Assembly: GCA_017469785.1 (NCBI GenBank)
Contig: JAFUFU010000026.1
Coordinates: 1-64,000, forward strand
Direction: 5' to 3'
Source of the DNA: Treponema sp.
GTDB taxonomy: Bacteria; Spirochaetota; Spirochaetia; Treponematales; Treponemataceae
Length of the DNA: 64,000 bases
The notes below the pieces were generated by a model that was given only the letters and a program-made list of their open reading frames with translations, ran no database searches and was not told the DNA's origin. Within the stretch, counting starts at the first letter, position 1. The number at the start of each line of letters is the position of its first letter. Shown one piece after another: positions 42,048 to 51,001 of this stretch. Position numbers and translations under genes: made by a program.

Positions 42048-42465
42048 ATACAGCCTGGGCTTTGTCTATCTTTTTTATGAAAAAATCCATGTTTGTGGCG
42101 ATGAAAACCGCGCAATAGACAGTAATCAGGATTCCGAAAAGCACGTTGAAAATTATTGCAAAGCCTGCCCGGTCAAGATGGTTCAGGAAGATTCCGAATA
42201 TTACCATCATGAAAATCATTACGATGCCCCAGATGACCCATTTCGCGATAGAGACCGGTTTTACGGGAATCATTTCCAGGACATCCTTCAGCGGGGTGAG
42301 ACGCAGCGGCTCACTGGCATAGCGCTCTGCCAGCGTAAGATAGCGGGCCTGTGAGCGGCATTTCTTGCAAGTGAGAAAATGTATGCTGACAGGAAGGGGA
42401 ATCCGCTCGTATTTGTCGAGGGCGAGAAATATGTCCATGTTTTTTTCGCAAAGTTCATTCTTCAT
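42046..42465 (-). CDS. Putative zinc-finger anti-sigma factor
   Basis: A 139-residue protein with an N-terminal zinc-finger-like motif HFLTCKKC (His29, Cys33, Cys36), matching the HxxxCxxC motif of ZAS anti-sigma factors, followed by two membrane helices (about 74-95 and 101-125). It lies directly downstream of an ECF sigma factor and overlaps it by 11 bases, the standard arrangement for a cognate pair in which the membrane protein holds the sigma factor until a stress signal arrives. Confidence 0.75.
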   Translation of the reverse strand: MKNELCEKNMDIFLALDKYERIPLPVSIHFLTCKKCRSQARYLTLAERYASEPLRLTPLKDVLEMIPVKPVSIAKWVIWGIVMIFMMVIFGIFLNHLDRAGFAIIFNVLFGILITVYCAVFIATNMDFFIKKIDKAQAV

Positions 42466-43018
42466 AATAGCTCCTCAGTTTTTCCCGCAATATTTTTTTT
42501 GCCCTGAATATGTGGGATTTTATTGTATTCACAGGAAGTCCTGTAATCTTGCTGATTTCCGCATGTGAATTATCATAAAAAAAGTACAGTTCCACGCAGA
42601 CGGCAAATTTTTCAGGTAAATCCTTGACGGCCTCTCGGACTGCAAGGACTGTCATCTTCCGGATTTGATTCTTTTCGGGGGATAGGCTCGTGTCTTCGAT
42701 GTTTTCTTCGTCCGAGATTGGAAGGTATTCCTTTCGCCTGTTTTTTGCGTTTACGGCGGTGTTATAGGCGATTGACGTGAGCCATGTGGGAAATGATGAA
42801 TCTCCCCGGAAAGACGGAAGGTTTGTGTATGCCTTGATAAAAACTTCTTGCTCAAAATCTTCTGTGTCAACCTCATTCTTGAAAAAGCTCATTCCCAAGG
42901 CATGGACTCTTGTTTTGTAGAAGGAGAGCAGCTTGGAAAATGCCGACGAGTCACCTGATAATGTAGCTTTTATGAGCGCATTGTCGCGCCGCTTAATTAT
43001 CAGTTGGTCGAGAGTCAT
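42455..43018 (-). CDS. ECF-family RNA polymerase sigma factor
   Basis: A 187-residue sigma factor with region 2 (about 20-85: MSFFKNEVDTEDFEQEVFIK and FPTWLTSIAYNTAVNAKNRR) and region 4 (about 125-180: helix-turn-helix around HAEISKITGLPVNTIKSHIF). ATG at 43018 is preferred because the longer frame runs into the preceding gene without family similarity. It lies 26 bases inside the end of the upstream gene and overlaps the anti-sigma gene. Target promoters are unknown. Confidence 0.9.
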   Translation of the reverse strand: MTLDQLIIKRRDNALIKATLSGDSSAFSKLLSFYKTRVHALGMSFFKNEVDTEDFEQEVFIKAYTNLPSFRGDSSFPTWLTSIAYNTAVNAKNRRKEYLPISDEENIEDTSLSPEKNQIRKMTVLAVREAVKDLPEKFAVCVELYFFYDNSHAEISKITGLPVNTIKSHIFRAKKILREKLRSYYEE

Positions 43019-43349
43019 TGTTCCAGTTGTACAGTCTGTAGAACAAGAGAAGGCAGATTCCGATGGTGAGCGGAATAAGCCCGCCGAGAAGAGATGGAGA
43101 CACACCTGTGAAAAGCGTGAAGAAAATCGAGAGCATGGCGCCGATTCCGGTTAGCAGAAGACCTAAAAGGAGTGTGGCCGCCTTGTAGTTGAAATTGCTT
43201 TTTGACTGTTCGCCGGATTTGATTTTCTGTTTGTTTTCGTGATGAATCCAAAGCAGGGCAAAGAAAATAATCGTTCCTCCGATGAAGATGCCGACAATCG
43301 GAATGAGTGAAATGATTACTTGTGCGGCAGGGGATGTGATATGTTCCAT
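42993..43349 (-). CDS. Small membrane protein upstream of the ECF sigma factor
   Basis: A 118-residue protein with three hydrophobic segments (about 9-33, 57-80 and 84-104) and a polar loop (36-54). It resembles DUF6249-type small membrane proteins often found beside ECF sigma genes, but I am not certain of the family. It ends inside the sigma gene and follows the FliL-like gene by 54 bases. It may sense or relay the envelope signal for the sigma/anti-sigma pair; that is inference. Confidence 0.7.
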   Translation of the reverse strand: MEHITSPAAQVIISLIPIVGIFIGGTIIFFALLWIHHENKQKIKSGEQSKSNFNYKAATLLLGLLLTGIGAMLSIFFTLFTGVSPSLLGGLIPLTIGICLLLFYRLYNWNNDSRPTDN

Positions 43350-43403
43350 TTCTTTTTAACCTCTCACTGATTTAGACACGTCTACTTGATTTTGGTTGCA
43401 GTT

Positions 43404-43877
43404 TCAGTCTAAAAAAAGATAGTCGTTGAAATAGATGCCGGTTATTTCGCCGAGAACCAGACTTTCGTTGACTTGTGATTTCAGTTCCCGCTTTATCTTG
43501 TCCTCGCCGATTTCCAAAAGCTCTGTTTTCGTGTGAGCGGAAAAATAGTTTGACAGCAGTATTTTGAGACTCTGGTGTTTTCTGTCGAGTTCTTCGTAAA
43601 AAGCCTGATCCGTGCCGTCATATTCAAGCCAGGGAACCAGCACGAGAACGCTTTTTTGGCCTGCCGGATCTTCTTTTGTAAAGACGCGGATTTGGCCGAT
43701 GTTGTTGAAAGCTGTTTTTGTTGCCGGGACGGAGCTTGGATCTGGATCCTCATGTCGCAGACCTTCCCCGGGGTGGGCGTTTTTTGTACAAAGGGCTATT
43801 GCTGAGACCGCTGTGATAAAAACGATGATGCCTGCAATTAGCGCAATCAGGATTTTGTTTATGTTGATTCTGTTCAT
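43404..43877 (-). CDS. FliL-like membrane-anchored protein
   Basis: A 157-residue protein with one N-terminal membrane helix (about 8-30), a disordered spacer (31-60) and a C-terminal globular part resembling FliL/stomatin-like periplasmic domains (VLVLVPWLEYDG, then ELDRKHQSLKILLSNYFSAH and a C-terminal YFNDYLFLD). FliL modulates the flagellar stator. It is outside a flagellar operon, between hflX and sigma-factor genes, so it may be a paralogue with another role. Ribosome site GGGGAAG is present. Confidence 0.65.
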   Translation of the reverse strand: MNRININKILIALIAGIIVFITAVSAIALCTKNAHPGEGLRHEDPDPSSVPATKTAFNNIGQIRVFTKEDPAGQKSVLVLVPWLEYDGTDQAFYEELDRKHQSLKILLSNYFSAHTKTELLEIGEDKIKRELKSQVNESLVLGEITGIYFNDYLFLD

Positions 43878-43928
43878 TTTTCTTCCCCTGTGATTTTTGA
43901 TTTTTTTTGCTGACGGGATATCTGCCGG

Positions 43929-45302
43929 CTACCAGTCCGCTCCGAATTTCTTTTTGAATCCTTTTGGAATTTCTGAGGAAACTTCGATTGGGCTTTCTGC
44001 GGCATTTTCTGCGAAAGCTGTGAGCAGGGCGGAGAGACGCGGGTTTTTCTTGAGCTCGCCGCCTTTGATTTTGACGTGGATTCCGTCATCAAGCCAGTTT
44101 TCTTCCGTTATGATGCCGGTTTTTCGTGCTTCATTCAGGAGATTTTGTTTTTCCAGCGGGAAAATGTATGAAAGCTCTTCTCCGAGAAGTTCGTCACAGA
44201 TTCTTGACGAAAGCTCTTCAAATCCTTCGTGAGTTTTCGCGCTTACTTTTACGGCGTCAGGAAAGAGCGTCATGATTTTTGCAAGCAGGGCTGGATTTTC
44301 GCTGAGCTTGTCGATTTTGTTTAGGACTATGAGCCGTGGCGTGTTTTCTGCCCCGATTTCTTCGAGGACGCGCACGACAGTATTGTACTGGAATTCCGCT
44401 TTTTCATCGCTTGCGTCAAGCACCAGCAGGATAAGGTGGGCGCGCTGGGCTTCTTCCAGCGTGGACTTGAAGGCATTTACGAGCGAGTGGGGTAGGTTCG
44501 AGATGAAACCGACCGTGTCTGTGAGCAGAATGTTCGTGGAGAATCCTTTTTCATCCTCGCTTGTCTTTATGGAAGATTTCAGTTGCAGTTTGCGTGTGGT
44601 GGGGTCGAGGGTTGCAAAAAGCTTGTCCTCGACGAAAACGTCTGCGCCTGTGAGGGCGTTTAAAAGCGATGACTTGCCCGCGTTCGTGTAGCCGGCCAGC
44701 GCGCAGGTGGGAAGGGGGACTTTCTCACGCTTCTTTCTCTGTGTTTCCCGTTCCCGTACGACCTGCTCCAGCTCCTTTTTGAGTTGCTGGATTTTTTCAC
44801 GGATTTTGCGGGTGTCCAGTTCGAGCTGGGTTTCGCCGCTTCCTTTTGAGCCGAAATTGCCTCCCCGCTGGCGTGCCATGTCGCCGTAAGAGTGGGCGAG
44901 CCTTGGACGTGCGTATTCGAGTTGCGCGAGCTGGACCTGCAGAACGGCTTCCTTGGTCTGGGCACGGTCTGCAAAAATCCGGAGAATGACTTCCTGACGG
45001 TCAATGACAGGAATCTTTGCCAGTTTTTCCCAGTTCCGCTGCTTGCGTGGAGTAAGCTCAAAGTCAAAAATTATGATATCAGCTTCAAGCTCTTTTGAGA
45101 GCGCCGCTATTTCTTCTGCTTTGCCTTTCCCGATTCCATAAACGGGATTCTGTTCCATTCTGTTGAGGATGATTGAGCGGGCCTTTTCGTAGCCGAGCGT
45201 ATCAACAAGCCCTTCCAGCTCGGAAATATCTGCTTTTGGTTCTCCGACAAGCAATGCCCGGATTTTTTTTTCTTCCTCTTCTTCGAGGTTGATTAATTCC
45301 AT
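43929..45302 (-). CDS. hflX: GTPase HflX
   Basis: A 457-residue ribosome-associated GTPase that rescues or splits stalled ribosomes under stress. It has the HflX N-terminal domain (about 20-200, GIGKGKAEEIA, SYGDMARQRGGNFGSKG...GETQLELD) followed by the G domain: G1 GYTNAGKSSLLN, G3 DTVGF, G4 NKID, plus a C-terminal extension to 457. Its ATG has no Shine-Dalgarno; a TAAATA box lies six bases upstream (with TTTAAA 18 bases before), so it may be leaderless. It heads the operon reaching the ECF sigma and anti-sigma genes. Confidence 0.93.
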   Translation of the reverse strand: MELINLEEEEEKKIRALLVGEPKADISELEGLVDTLGYEKARSIILNRMEQNPVYGIGKGKAEEIAALSKELEADIIIFDFELTPRKQRNWEKLAKIPVIDRQEVILRIFADRAQTKEAVLQVQLAQLEYARPRLAHSYGDMARQRGGNFGSKGSGETQLELDTRKIREKIQQLKKELEQVVRERETQRKKREKVPLPTCALAGYTNAGKSSLLNALTGADVFVEDKLFATLDPTTRKLQLKSSIKTSEDEKGFSTNILLTDTVGFISNLPHSLVNAFKSTLEEAQRAHLILLVLDASDEKAEFQYNTVVRVLEEIGAENTPRLIVLNKIDKLSENPALLAKIMTLFPDAVKVSAKTHEGFEELSSRICDELLGEELSYIFPLEKQNLLNEARKTGIITEENWLDDGIHVKIKGGELKKNPRLSALLTAFAENAAESPIEVSSEIPKGFKKKFGADW

Positions 45303-45413
45303 GGGCTATATTTAATCACAGAATCGAACAGATTTAAAGTGGAAAATAAGTTCCGGTTATCCACTTTTTTTCCCTTGCTTTTATGCTGAAAATTGCCGAA
45401 AATAGATAAAAGT

Positions 45414-48400
45414 ATGACTTCTGGCCAGAAGGTCGCTTTCAGTCTTCTTATTTCGGTTCTTGCTTTTTGCGCATTTGCTGTAGTAGCTTTTTCGGGGCTT
45501 TTTGATCTCCTTGAAGTAAATTTCTACCAGCCGGTTGTGCAGGAAGTCAAGCAGAAGAAAATCGAAGAGATTGCCGCGGCACAAAATGAATATTTTCAGA
45601 CTCTCATGAAGCGATTTGATGCGTTTTCACTTTCATCCGATGTGAAGACTTATGCTTTGTCGCGCCCTGATGATGTTGCCGTAAGAGGACGTGAGCGGCT
45701 TCGCTCTGAATTAGTGACTTCTACCGCGGCCTTGTCAGGGATTCGCATCGTTGATGATAACGGCCGCAACATATATTTCAGCACTTACAGCTCTGATATC
45801 ATTTCCGATAAAAAAGGCATCTCCTATCGGAATTACAATGCTTCCGATGAACTGAACTATGATTCTGTCCGCTCAAAAAATTTGTTTCAGGCGTCATCAG
45901 AAGATAGGTGCAGAATCATAAAGGACGGTCAGAACAAGCGGATTATTTTCTCGCTTCCTTTCTATAATCCAGAGAATGAATATAAGGGCTCAATTCTTTT
46001 TTACTGCAATCCGCTTCATTTCAGCCAGTTTCTTTACAATCGGAATCTTATTGATGTAAAAGGGTTTGCGGAACTTGTTACGGCTCCCATGAATTCAGAC
46101 AAATTCGTGGATGGATTCGGAGGTTTTGTTTTCGGACTCCCGAATTACGGTCAGGAATCTATAAAATCCGAAATACTTGAAAAATGGCGTGCCGGCGACG
46201 ATACATTCTGGAAATTGCAGCCTGTGGAAAATCCGGACCAAGCTGCAGCCCCTGACAAAAGCGGCTTCTATGACATGGATGCGTTCCTTGGCCGTGTAAA
46301 AAGCAATTCTCTGTGCGCATTCTCATACAGGCATGCCCGTGAAGATTTCGGATTCATCACGCTTTTGTACGGTGAAAATGAGCTGAAATTTCCACCGTAT
46401 ATCAGAGTTCTCCTTCTGGCGACGGCATTTGTTACTCTTTATCTTGCTATTTTCTTGATTTTGAGTTTCAAGCACGATGATGTCGTTATTATCCGTGATA
46501 AAATCCGCAGGTATGAAAGTGAATTCTTTATCGGCTACAAAAAAAATGGCGAGAATAGGGATGGCGCATATCTTCTTGAACAAAAAGAAATCCTCGAAAA
46601 GCGAATCCTGAAATCTCTTGGAAAACGAGGCGAAAAACATGCCGCAGAGTTCAAGGCGATTTTTGAAAGCAGCTGGCAGGAGTTCTCTGCGCAATTTATC
46701 GGTGCGCCTGCTGTAACAGCAAACCTTGGCCCTGCATTTAACGCCGCAGAACTAAAGGAAATCGTCAGGTCATCTCTCGAGGATATTCTCGAAAACGGAA
46801 AAATCCAGATTAACGCGGCAACCGTAATTTCATCATCAGAGCAAAAAGAAATCCAAAATCCAGATTCTCCGGTTGAAGCTGCCCCTGCAAAGGTAAGCAC
46901 AGAAGTCGCCGAAGCGGAGGACGCAGAAGAAATCGAGAAAGTCGCCGAAGCGGAAGACGCAGAAGAGATAGAGGAAATCCCCGAAGCAGAGGATGCGGAA
47001 AAAATCGAGGAAGTCGCCGAAGCGGAGGACGCGGAAGAGATAGAAGAAGTCGCCGAAGCGGAAGACGCGGAAGAGATTGAGGAAGCCGCCGAAGCGGAAG
47101 ATGCGGAAGAGCTGGAGAAAGTCGCCGAAGCCGAGGATGCAGAAGAGATAGAAGAAATCCCCGAAGCAGAGGATGCGGAAGAAATCGAGGAAGTCGCCGA
47201 AGCGGAGGATGCAGAAGAGATAGAGGAAATCCCTGAAGCGGAAGATGCAGAAGAGATAGAAGAAGTTCCCGAAGCCGAGGACGCAGAAGAGATTGAAGAA
47301 GTCGCTGAAGCGGAAGATGCAGAAGAAATCGAGGAAATCACCGAAGCCGAGGATGCAGAAGAGATAGAAGAAGTTCCCGAAGCGGAAGACGCAGAAGAGA
47401 TAGAGGAAATCCCCGAAGCAGAGGATGCGGAAAAAATCGAGGAAGTCGCCGAAGCGGAGGATGCAGAAGAGATAGAGGAAGTCGCTGAAGCGGAAGATGC
47501 AGAAGAAATCGAGGAAATCACCGAAGCGGAAGACGCAGAAGAGATAGAAGAAATCCCCGAAGCCGAGGACGCAGAAGAAATCGAGGAAATCCCCGAAGCC
47601 GAGGATGCGGAAGAGATCGAGGAAGTCGCCGAAGCGGAAGATGCGGAAGAGCTAGAAGAAATCGAGGAGCTTTCCGGCGCTAATTCAGAGGCTGATGTCA
47701 GCGAGGAGCTGGAACCCATAACCGACATGAGCGAAGAATTGCGCTTCGGAGATGGCCGAATGCCATCCAGCGATGACGGCGATACAGATTTCTCCGCAGT
47801 CGGCGAAGAGGCACTGAAACAGAAATTTGAAGAAGAACTCGAAATGCTTCCTGAAGTCAGCGAGCGGGAAGAGCGGGCAATTGATATCGCAAAAACTCTG
47901 GAAGCCCTGCCGGAACACGCTCCCCATCTCGACGACGACGATGACGAACTTGATTCTGCAGGATTGAGCCGAAAACCATCTTTCGCTGAGAGGCATGATA
48001 TTGCAAAACTTCGGGATGCGGTGAGGTCTGTTGAAAAAATGGACACGAATCTTGAGGAACTTGAACCGATTGATGCAGCTCTGCCGGAAGAGGAGCCGGA
48101 GCAGTCTCCTTCAAAACCTTCAAACGGTTCAGAGCAGAATACAAAAATACTGCCAGAATTGCTTGATACAGATTTCTATTTGCCACATCTGTTTGACAAC
48201 AACATCTATGCCGATGACGACGTTTATAAAGATGAAGCGCTCCTTGAAAAAATAGAATTCGGTGTGCCAACTGCTGAGATTCATGATGAAGTCTATGATG
48301 AGAGCGTAGCCGAAAATTTCGTTGCTTTCCCCCTGGATTATTCTTCCCTTGACGAGGATGATGCCGATGAGAAAATGTATGAAGAGGAGCCGGCGGATGA

Positions 48401-48782
48401 TGACAGGGACAGCCTGCTCTTTTTTGAGAATCCCTTGGTTGAAAGTAATGAAAAAAAACAGAAGGAAACTCTAGAGAATACGGAGGAATCTGCCGAAAAT
48501 CAAACTACGGCTCTTGAAGATGAGCTTCCGGCATTGGAATCTGTTGTTGAGGATGATGCCGAAGAAGTCGTGACCCTTGATTCTCCGGAGGAAAATATGC
48601 CATTTATGTTTACGAAATTTAGTTTGGATGCAGATACTCAGGTCGTTGAGTTGAGCCCAGTCATGTCAGATGCAATTGTTCAGGATGCTGACGGAACATT
48701 CCGTGTTACCGAATTCACACATCCAGAGAATGTAACCCTCGACGCTGATTTCAAAAAACTCGTAGATTCAATTTTGCGTTAG
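45414..48782 (+). CDS. Two-TM sensor-like protein with 21 acidic 12-residue repeats
   Basis: A protein of 1122 residues. Order: membrane helix (about 7-29); extracytoplasmic region (30-325) with a cache-like appearance (LSGIRIVDDNGRNIYFSTYS, IIFSLPFYNPENEYKGSILF); second membrane helix (about 329-352); cytoplasmic segment (353-497); 21 tandem copies of a 12-residue unit of the form xxEAEDAEEIEE (498-749); and an acidic, low-complexity C-terminal part (750-1122). No catalytic output domain was seen. ATG at 45414 is chosen since the upstream TTG lies in a promoter-like stretch (GCCGAAAA at 45395-45402). Followed 10 bases later by the prepilin-peptidase-like gene. Function unknown. Confidence 0.75.
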   Translation: MTSGQKVAFSLLISVLAFCAFAVVAFSGLFDLLEVNFYQPVVQEVKQKKIEEIAAAQNEYFQTLMKRFDAFSLSSDVKTYALSRPDDVAVRGRERLRSELVTSTAALSGIRIVDDNGRNIYFSTYSSDIISDKKGISYRNYNASDELNYDSVRSKNLFQASSEDRCRIIKDGQNKRIIFSLPFYNPENEYKGSILFYCNPLHFSQFLYNRNLIDVKGFAELVTAPMNSDKFVDGFGGFVFGLPNYGQESIKSEILEKWRAGDDTFWKLQPVENPDQAAAPDKSGFYDMDAFLGRVKSNSLCAFSYRHAREDFGFITLLYGENELKFPPYIRVLLLATAFVTLYLAIFLILSFKHDDVVIIRDKIRRYESEFFIGYKKNGENRDGAYLLEQKEILEKRILKSLGKRGEKHAAEFKAIFESSWQEFSAQFIGAPAVTANLGPAFNAAELKEIVRSSLEDILENGKIQINAATVISSSEQKEIQNPDSPVEAAPAKVSTEVAEAEDAEEIEKVAEAEDAEEIEEIPEAEDAEKIEEVAEAEDAEEIEEVAEAEDAEEIEEAAEAEDAEELEKVAEAEDAEEIEEIPEAEDAEEIEEVAEAEDAEEIEEIPEAEDAEEIEEVPEAEDAEEIEEVAEAEDAEEIEEITEAEDAEEIEEVPEAEDAEEIEEIPEAEDAEKIEEVAEAEDAEEIEEVAEAEDAEEIEEITEAEDAEEIEEIPEAEDAEEIEEIPEAEDAEEIEEVAEAEDAEELEEIEELSGANSEADVSEELEPITDMSEELRFGDGRMPSSDDGDTDFSAVGEEALKQKFEEELEMLPEVSEREERAIDIAKTLEALPEHAPHLDDDDDELDSAGLSRKPSFAERHDIAKLRDAVRSVEKMDTNLEELEPIDAALPEEEPEQSPSKPSNGSEQNTKILPELLDTDFYLPHLFDNNIYADDDVYKDEALLEKIEFGVPTAEIHDEVYDESVAENFVAFPLDYSSLDEDDADEKMYEEEPADDDRDSLLFFENPLVESNEKKQKETLENTEESAENQTTALEDELPALESVVEDDAEEVVTLDSPEENMPFMFTKFSLDADTQVVELSPVMSDAIVQDADGTFRVTEFTHPENVTLDADFKKLVDSILR
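46905..47660 (+). repeat. 36-base coding minisatellite, 21 units
   Basis: The 756 bases from 46905 encode 21 units of 12 residues without interruption. Positions 1-2 of the unit vary (VA, IP, IT, VP, AA) while EAEDAE is constant. Two units carry EKIEE in place of EEIEE (units 3 and 15). Identical DNA over about 80 bases recurs at an offset of 432 bases (12 units; 46950 and 47382), showing block duplication rather than only point drift. Confidence 0.95.
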
Positions 48783-48792
48783 GAAGTTGCGG

Positions 48793-49275
48793 ATGGACAG
48801 AGAACTTGCCCTTCTGAGCCTTTGCTATCTTTTTTTTGCGATTCCTTTGGCCTACATGGATTCCAGAAAATTCCGTATCTCGCTTCCGTTTTTGTGTGCG
48901 GGATTTGTGACTATTATACTCTGTCGTTTTGTCGTGCTTTCCATGCCCCTTGTCCCTGTCTGCAAAAATCTCGTATTCGCGCTTTTGTCTTCTGGCTTGA
49001 TTTATGGATGCACTAGAGTGCTAACTGATGGCGGTCTTGGCCTTGGCGATGTTTTTTTCGGGCTGTTTTCGGCCCTGTATACTGGATTTTACATGAATAT
49101 AATCGCGACTTTTTTTGCAGCATTGCTGGGAGTGATGTATTATCTGCTTTTGGCCTTGGTTCAGCGGCATAAAAAAAAGCAGATTGTGCACCGCCCGGTT
49201 TTCGCGATTCCTTTTGTGCCATTTATCGCGTCTGCTTCAGTGCTTACAATGCTGCTTTTTTTTGTGATTGCATGA
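48793..49275 (+). CDS. Prepilin-peptidase-like (A24) membrane protein lacking the methylase domain
   Basis: A 160-residue polytopic protein with about five hydrophobic segments. Two aspartates match the A24 type IV prepilin peptidase active site: Asp near 23 (AYMDSRKFRISL) and Asp near 77 in GGLGLGDVFFG, corresponding to the GxGD motif. The N-terminal methylase domain and its Cys pairs are absent, as in CpaA/TadV-type enzymes. AGGAAG six bases upstream sets ATG 48793. No pilin or secretion ATPase genes are nearby, so the substrate is unknown. Probably co-transcribed with the repeat protein. Confidence 0.72.
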   Translation: MDRELALLSLCYLFFAIPLAYMDSRKFRISLPFLCAGFVTIILCRFVVLSMPLVPVCKNLVFALLSSGLIYGCTRVLTDGGLGLGDVFFGLFSALYTGFYMNIIATFFAALLGVMYYLLLALVQRHKKKQIVHRPVFAIPFVPFIASASVLTMLLFFVIA

Positions 49276-49284
49276 TTATTTTGA

Positions 49285-50817
49285 TTACTGCCCGCTTACA
49301 AGCCCCTGCATGAGCTGTACGATGAGGTAGATTTTTTTGTAGACCGTTACCCCCAGCTCATTTATCGGCGTTTCTGCAAATCTTTCCAATTCCTTCCAGT
49401 TTGTCATTAACTCAGGACGCGGTTTCTGATAATCCTCGATAAGGAGTTTTGTCGTTTTTGCAAAGGTAATGAGTTGTTTTGTGGCGCTGACGATGTATTC
49501 CCTTGCAAGGTTGTTGTTGTCCCGGAGCGTGGTTTTTATGATACTTGCGGCTTCCTTGTCCCGGTCGGCGCGGGGAAGAAGAGTTTTGAGCTTTTTGCCG
49601 TACTCGCCTTCATCTTCTGAAAGCTTTTTGTCGAAAATGGTTATTTTTTCTGAATACTCGAGAATCGCGTTGTAAGCGTCGCTCATTTCTGCGGTAAGAG
49701 GTGAGGTCGTCCATTTTCCGCGGACAAGAACCAGGTCGGCATAGGCCCGAACATCCTTTTTGACATATTCGAGAAGAAATGCTTTGAGATAATTGAGGGG
49801 CTTTGTGAATTCAAATCCACCCAGATTTTTGCGCGTGAAATAGGCGCTTTGCTCGTCAGTGTAGTTCTGGAGGGATGATATTTCTGTCGTACCGAAAATC
49901 TGCTTGAGAAGGCCGTCGATTTTTGAATTTTTCTGGGCGTTTTCAAGTTTTTGAATGGTATTCTGGGCGTCATTCTTTATTTTTTCGATGTATTCTTCGC
50001 TGATTTGCTCGAGTTTTTCCTCGTAGTTGACTGCATAAAGAGGATTTTTGGTCGTGAGCTGGATAATCATCTCAAAGACTTTTTCCGCCCGGAGTTGTGT
50101 GATTCTGGCAATGATTTTTGACCACTGGTTAGCCTTGATTGGCTCGTTTCCCCCACGCAGGGCCTTCAATAGCTGGAGCAGATTTGACCAGTCTGCATTA
50201 AGAGGGATTGAGTAAAGAACGGTAAGGAAATCCTTGAGATCGTCTGCGATATATGAGGCGTCAATGGTGTTGAGCTTCGGCGCTTTGTTGAACTCGTTTT
50301 CACGAATGGTCGAGTCAAATTTTTTGAGGATAAAATAGAAATCAAAGAGACAGAGAGATTTGAATATAAGCAGCTGCCGGTAGAGACCGTCGATAGTCTG
50401 AATCTTTGCCTGATCAAACTCCCCGGAGAAAGCCGCAATGTCAGCCTTAATTTTTGCTTTGAGTTGGTCAAATGGCATCTTTTTGGAATTTTCGATAATC
50501 GCTTCTTCGGAAAGCTCCTCGACGAGTGCCTTCTGTTTGTCAGAAAGTCCGAATGAAATGACGACGTTTTTATAGTGATTGGGGTTTGGCTGGCTGTTGA
50601 ACAGAATCTGACAGTTTGAAAGGGCTTTATATAAATCATAGAAAAATTTACCCATGACAGGAAGAGCCTGATCTGAACTGGCCTTGTAAAATTTGAAATG
50701 TGTTTTAGATAGTGCCTTCGCAATATTCTTCAATTGTTTCTTTTTTGCGCCTTCGGCATCCTTGCCGCCAACGAGTGAGCTTAACAATTTCTGAAAAAAA
50801 GATTCTTTATTTGACAT
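49285..50817 (-). CDS. Large cytoplasmic helical protein of unknown function (spirochaetal family)
   Basis: A 510-residue soluble, strongly helical protein with no signal peptide or membrane segment. Features are a Lys-rich N-terminus (LLSSLVGGKDAEGAKKKQLK), long amphipathic helices (LEQISEEYIEKIKNDAQNTI near 265-285) and a C-terminus ending YLIVQLMQGLVSGQ. It resembles a protein family I associate with treponemes (DUF5312), without a known function; this attribution is from memory. It converges with the peptidase gene with nine bases between stops and is divergent from the barrel-protein gene. Confidence 0.7.
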   Translation of the reverse strand: MSNKESFFQKLLSSLVGGKDAEGAKKKQLKNIAKALSKTHFKFYKASSDQALPVMGKFFYDLYKALSNCQILFNSQPNPNHYKNVVISFGLSDKQKALVEELSEEAIIENSKKMPFDQLKAKIKADIAAFSGEFDQAKIQTIDGLYRQLLIFKSLCLFDFYFILKKFDSTIRENEFNKAPKLNTIDASYIADDLKDFLTVLYSIPLNADWSNLLQLLKALRGGNEPIKANQWSKIIARITQLRAEKVFEMIIQLTTKNPLYAVNYEEKLEQISEEYIEKIKNDAQNTIQKLENAQKNSKIDGLLKQIFGTTEISSLQNYTDEQSAYFTRKNLGGFEFTKPLNYLKAFLLEYVKKDVRAYADLVLVRGKWTTSPLTAEMSDAYNAILEYSEKITIFDKKLSEDEGEYGKKLKTLLPRADRDKEAASIIKTTLRDNNNLAREYIVSATKQLITFAKTTKLLIEDYQKPRPELMTNWKELERFAETPINELGVTVYKKIYLIVQLMQGLVSGQ

Positions 50818-50930
50818 GCTTTAAATATGCAAAATTCTGAATATAAAGTCAAATGCTTTAGAAACATTTTCTTCATTATTATGCTTCTTAAATTGTTTAA
50901 TGACAAATATATTTTTTTTTGTTATCTTAT

Positions 50931-50944
50931 ACGATATATATCGT
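50931..50944. promoter_or_regulatory. Perfect palindrome in the upstream region of the barrel-protein gene
   Basis: ACGATATATATCGT is self-complementary and lies about 60 bases before the ATG at 51002, next to T-rich sequence. A short GGTGG/CCACC hairpin (50970-50985) follows just before the ribosome site. Either could be an operator or mRNA leader structure; no family was recognised. Confidence 0.35.
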
Positions 50945-51001
50945 TTTATTTTTTTAATGCTGGGAGACTGGTGGCAAAATCCACCGTCCTGGGGAGGATG
51001 T

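Noticed and set aside
46535..48046. A 503-codon open frame on the minus strand rich in Ser and Ala
   Set aside because: It is the antisense shadow of the 36-base repeat array; its low-complexity SSISSASSAS pattern is simply the complement of the Glu/Asp codons.
50960..51000. Leader hairpin considered as a riboswitch
   Set aside because: Only one five-pair stem (GGTGG/CCACC) was found and no known aptamer motif, including c-di-GMP types.
50900..51001. N-terminal extension of the barrel protein
   Set aside because: AT-rich leader with a palindrome and hairpin; a strong GGGAGGA and a signal peptide start at 51002 instead.
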